DNA of 7,480 nt from an uncultured Oscillospiraceae bacterium (GTDB lineage: Bacteria > Bacillota > Clostridia > Oscillospirales > Oscillospiraceae): contig CAADSF010000096.1 in the NCBI GenBank assembly GCA_900751035.1, positions 1-7,480 on the forward strand, read 5' to 3'. Shown here piece by piece: positions 6,574-7,480 of this stretch (within the stretch, counting starts at the first letter, position 1; every line of letters starts with the position of its first letter). A program made the translations under genes and the position numbers. The notes beneath the pieces were generated by a model. It was given only the letters and a program-made list of their open reading frames with translations, was not told the origin of the DNA and made no database searches.

Positions 6574-7158
6574 TTATTGTCTCTTGTAGATGACCTTGTC
6601 AACAAGGCCGTAGGCCTGCGCCTCTTCGGCGGTCATGAAGTTGTCGCGCTCGGTATCGATCTTGATCGTCTCAAGCGGCTTGCCGGTGTTGGCGGCAAGG
6701 ATCTCGTTGAGGCGCTGCTTGATCTTCAGCATCCGCTCGACCTGAATCTGCATATCGGTCGCCTGCCCCTGCGTGCCGCCGGAGGGCTGATGGATCATGA
6801 TCTCCGCATTGGGAAGGGCAAGGCGCTTGCCCTTCGTGCCGGAGGACAGCAGAAACGCGCCCATCGACGCGGCCATGCCCACGCAGATGGTGGACACGTC
6901 GCACTTGATGAACTGCATGGTGTCGTAAATTGCCATGCCGTCGGTCACGCTGCCGCCGGGGGAGTTGATGTAGAACTGAATGTCCTTATCGGGGTCCTGC
7001 GCTTCGAGATAGAGCATCTGCGCAACGATCAGGCTGGCAGTGGTGCTGTTGACCTCTTCGGACAGGATGATGATACGGTCGTTGAGCAGGCGGGAGAAGA
7101 TATCATACGACCGCTCGCCGCGGCTCGTCTGCTCGACAACATACGGAACCAAACTCAT
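6574..7158 (-). CDS. clpP: ATP-dependent Clp protease proteolytic subunit ClpP
   Basis: Serine peptidase that forms the tetradecameric degradation chamber served by ClpX and, if present elsewhere in the genome, ClpC or ClpA. It is 194 aa, normal for ClpP1-type housekeeping forms. The catalytic triad is S98 (GMAASMGAF), H123 (MIHQPSGG) and D172 (ERDNFMTAEEA). Each is one residue later than in Bacillus ClpP (97/122/171), so the enzyme should be active. The oxyanion-loop motif INSPGGSV is at 64-71. The N-terminus MSLVPYVVEQTSRGERSYDI is the classic axial-loop segment. The frame is open upstream to 7338, but the extra part is arginine-rich and only reads the tig tail in another frame. The ATG at 7158 follows AAAGGAGA (7169-7176) by 10 nt. 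It lies between tig and clpX, in the order tig-clpP-clpX. Confidence 0.98.
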   Translation of the reverse strand: MSLVPYVVEQTSRGERSYDIFSRLLNDRIIILSEEVNSTTASLIVAQMLYLEAQDPDKDIQFYINSPGGSVTDGMAIYDTMQFIKCDVSTICVGMAASMGAFLLSSGTKGKRLALPNAEIMIHQPSGGTQGQATDMQIQVERMLKIKQRLNEILAANTGKPLETIKIDTERDNFMTAEEAQAYGLVDKVIYKRQ

Positions 7159-7168
7159 AATTTGGGAT

Positions 7169-7176
7169 TCTCCTTT
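7169..7176 (-). promoter_or_regulatory. clpP ribosome binding site
   Basis: AAAGGAGA on the minus strand ends 10 nt before the ATG at 7158 and supports that start over the longer frame that reaches into tig. Confidence 0.75.
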
Positions 7177-7190
7177 CAGACGGATGTCAG

Positions 7191-7214
7191 GTTGGCTGTA
7201 GGATTCTACCCAAC
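7191..7214 (-). other. Weak hairpin in the tig-clpP gap
   Basis: On the minus strand GTTGG+GTAG (7214-7206) pairs with CTAC+CCAAC (7201-7191), with a 2-nt AG bulge and an AATC loop. It is not followed by a T-run, so it is not a convincing terminator. It could be a processing or stability element in the 67-nt spacer, or chance. I see no clear -35/-10 pair for clpP here, and no CtsR- or HrcA-type operator. Confidence 0.3.
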
Positions 7215-7225
7215 GGGCTGGAGAA

Positions 7226-7480
7226 TTATTCCTCAGTCTTGGCCTCTTCGGCGGGAGCCTCAGCGGCCTCCTCCTTCTTGGCGGCCTTCTTCGTCTTCTT
7301 TTCCTTTTCCTTCTCGACGGGCTTGGCGCTCTCCACAATCAGCTTGACAGCCTTGCGGCCCTTGAGATCGGACTTGACGGCCTCGACGTCGACCATTTCC
7401 CTGATCTTGTCCAGCTCCATTTTATACTGCTCTGCCATCTTCTTGAGTTCTTCCTCGACTTCCTCTTCGGTCACGTCGAT
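7226..7480 (-). CDS. tig: Trigger factor, C-terminal part (rest beyond window edge)
   Basis: The last 84 residues of the ribosome-associated chaperone and peptidyl-prolyl isomerase. The N-terminal ribosome-binding domain and the FKBP domain are outside the window. The visible part begins IDVTEEEVEEELKKMAEQY, a helix typical of the trigger factor C-terminal chaperone domain, continues with KMELDKIREMV, and reaches LKGRKAVKLIVESAKPV. The final 30 or so residues are a lysine/glutamate then alanine/glutamate-rich tail (KEKEKKTKKAAKKEEAAEAP), low in complexity and likely disordered. The frame is open through the right edge. A GTG at 7474 is inside the helix and is not a start. The assignment from sequence alone would be moderate, but its place directly upstream of clpP-clpX-lon-engB makes it strong. 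Confidence 0.9.
   Translation of the reverse strand: MDVTEEEVEEELKKMAEQYKMELDKIREMVDVEAVKSDLKGRKAVKLIVESAKPVEKEKEKKTKKAAKKEEAAEAPAEEAKTEE

Noticed and set aside
2943..6593. Plus-strand 1216-codon open frame
   Set aside because: It lies opposite lon, the terminator and clpX in codon-aligned register, begins at a TTG without a ribosome binding site, and has no domain I recognise. It is explained by missing TTA, CTA and TCA codons in the real genes.
7159..7338. Longer N-terminus for clpP
   Set aside because: The upstream residues are an Arg/Lys/Pro-rich out-of-frame reading of the tig tail; ClpP of normal length starts at 7158.
6475..7347. Plus-strand 290-codon open frame
   Set aside because: Antisense shadow in register with clpP that also crosses the tig-clpP gap and the tig tail; no family features.
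7226..7474. Stand-alone 82-aa acidic/basic protein starting at GTG 7474
   Set aside because: The frame continues through the window edge and the sequence matches the C-terminal helix of trigger factor, so the GTG is an internal valine codon.
1..7480. CRISPR array, tRNA, rRNA, insertion sequence, prophage or defence genes
   Set aside because: No regularly spaced repeats, RNA gene hallmarks, transposase motifs or terminal repeats were seen; nearly all the sequence is accounted for by six housekeeping or metabolic genes.

Overview
The window reads as ordinary chromosome from a GC-rich anaerobic Firmicute. The best guess is a gut Clostridium relative near Oscillospiraceae/Ruminococcaceae. The guess rests on gene order, strong AAAGGAGG-type ribosome binding sites, high GC with near-absence of TTA, CTA and TCA codons, and an enoate-reductase-type iron-sulfur flavoenzyme typical of strict anaerobes. 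It cannot be taken to genus from this sequence alone.

Layout. Bases 1-2009 (+ strand) hold most of one large oxidoreductase of the 2-enoate reductase / Old Yellow Enzyme group; its first few codons lie before the window. Bases 2010-2197 are a non-coding gap between convergent genes that contains three successive hairpins and a REP-like segment. From 2198 to the right edge everything is on the minus strand, in transcription order (right to left): tig (trigger factor, C-terminal end only), clpP, clpX, lon, engB/ysxC. This is the well-known Firmicute protein quality-control cluster, close to the Bacillus tig-clpX-lon-ysxC order but with clpP placed between tig and clpX.

How the genes fit together. 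Trigger factor meets nascent chains at the ribosome exit. ClpX unfolds tagged or damaged proteins and feeds them to the ClpP chamber encoded just upstream. Lon degrades misfolded and regulatory proteins by itself. EngB is a GTPase needed for large-subunit ribosome assembly. Spacing is tight (67, 22, 72 and 10 nt) and each gene has its own Shine-Dalgarno sequence, as in a single operon. The main exception is a strong hairpin with a T-rich tail between clpX and lon, which leaves almost no room for a separate lon promoter. No promoter for the cluster is visible; it should lie beyond the right edge.

I found no mobile element, CRISPR array, tRNA or rRNA, and no undescribed multi-gene system. The points most worth a second look are the clpX-lon hairpin and lon leader, the TTG start of clpX, the unusual cysteine arrangement in the enoate reductase homologue, and the REP-like intergenic segment. 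Very long stop-free frames opposite the real genes are side effects of codon use.
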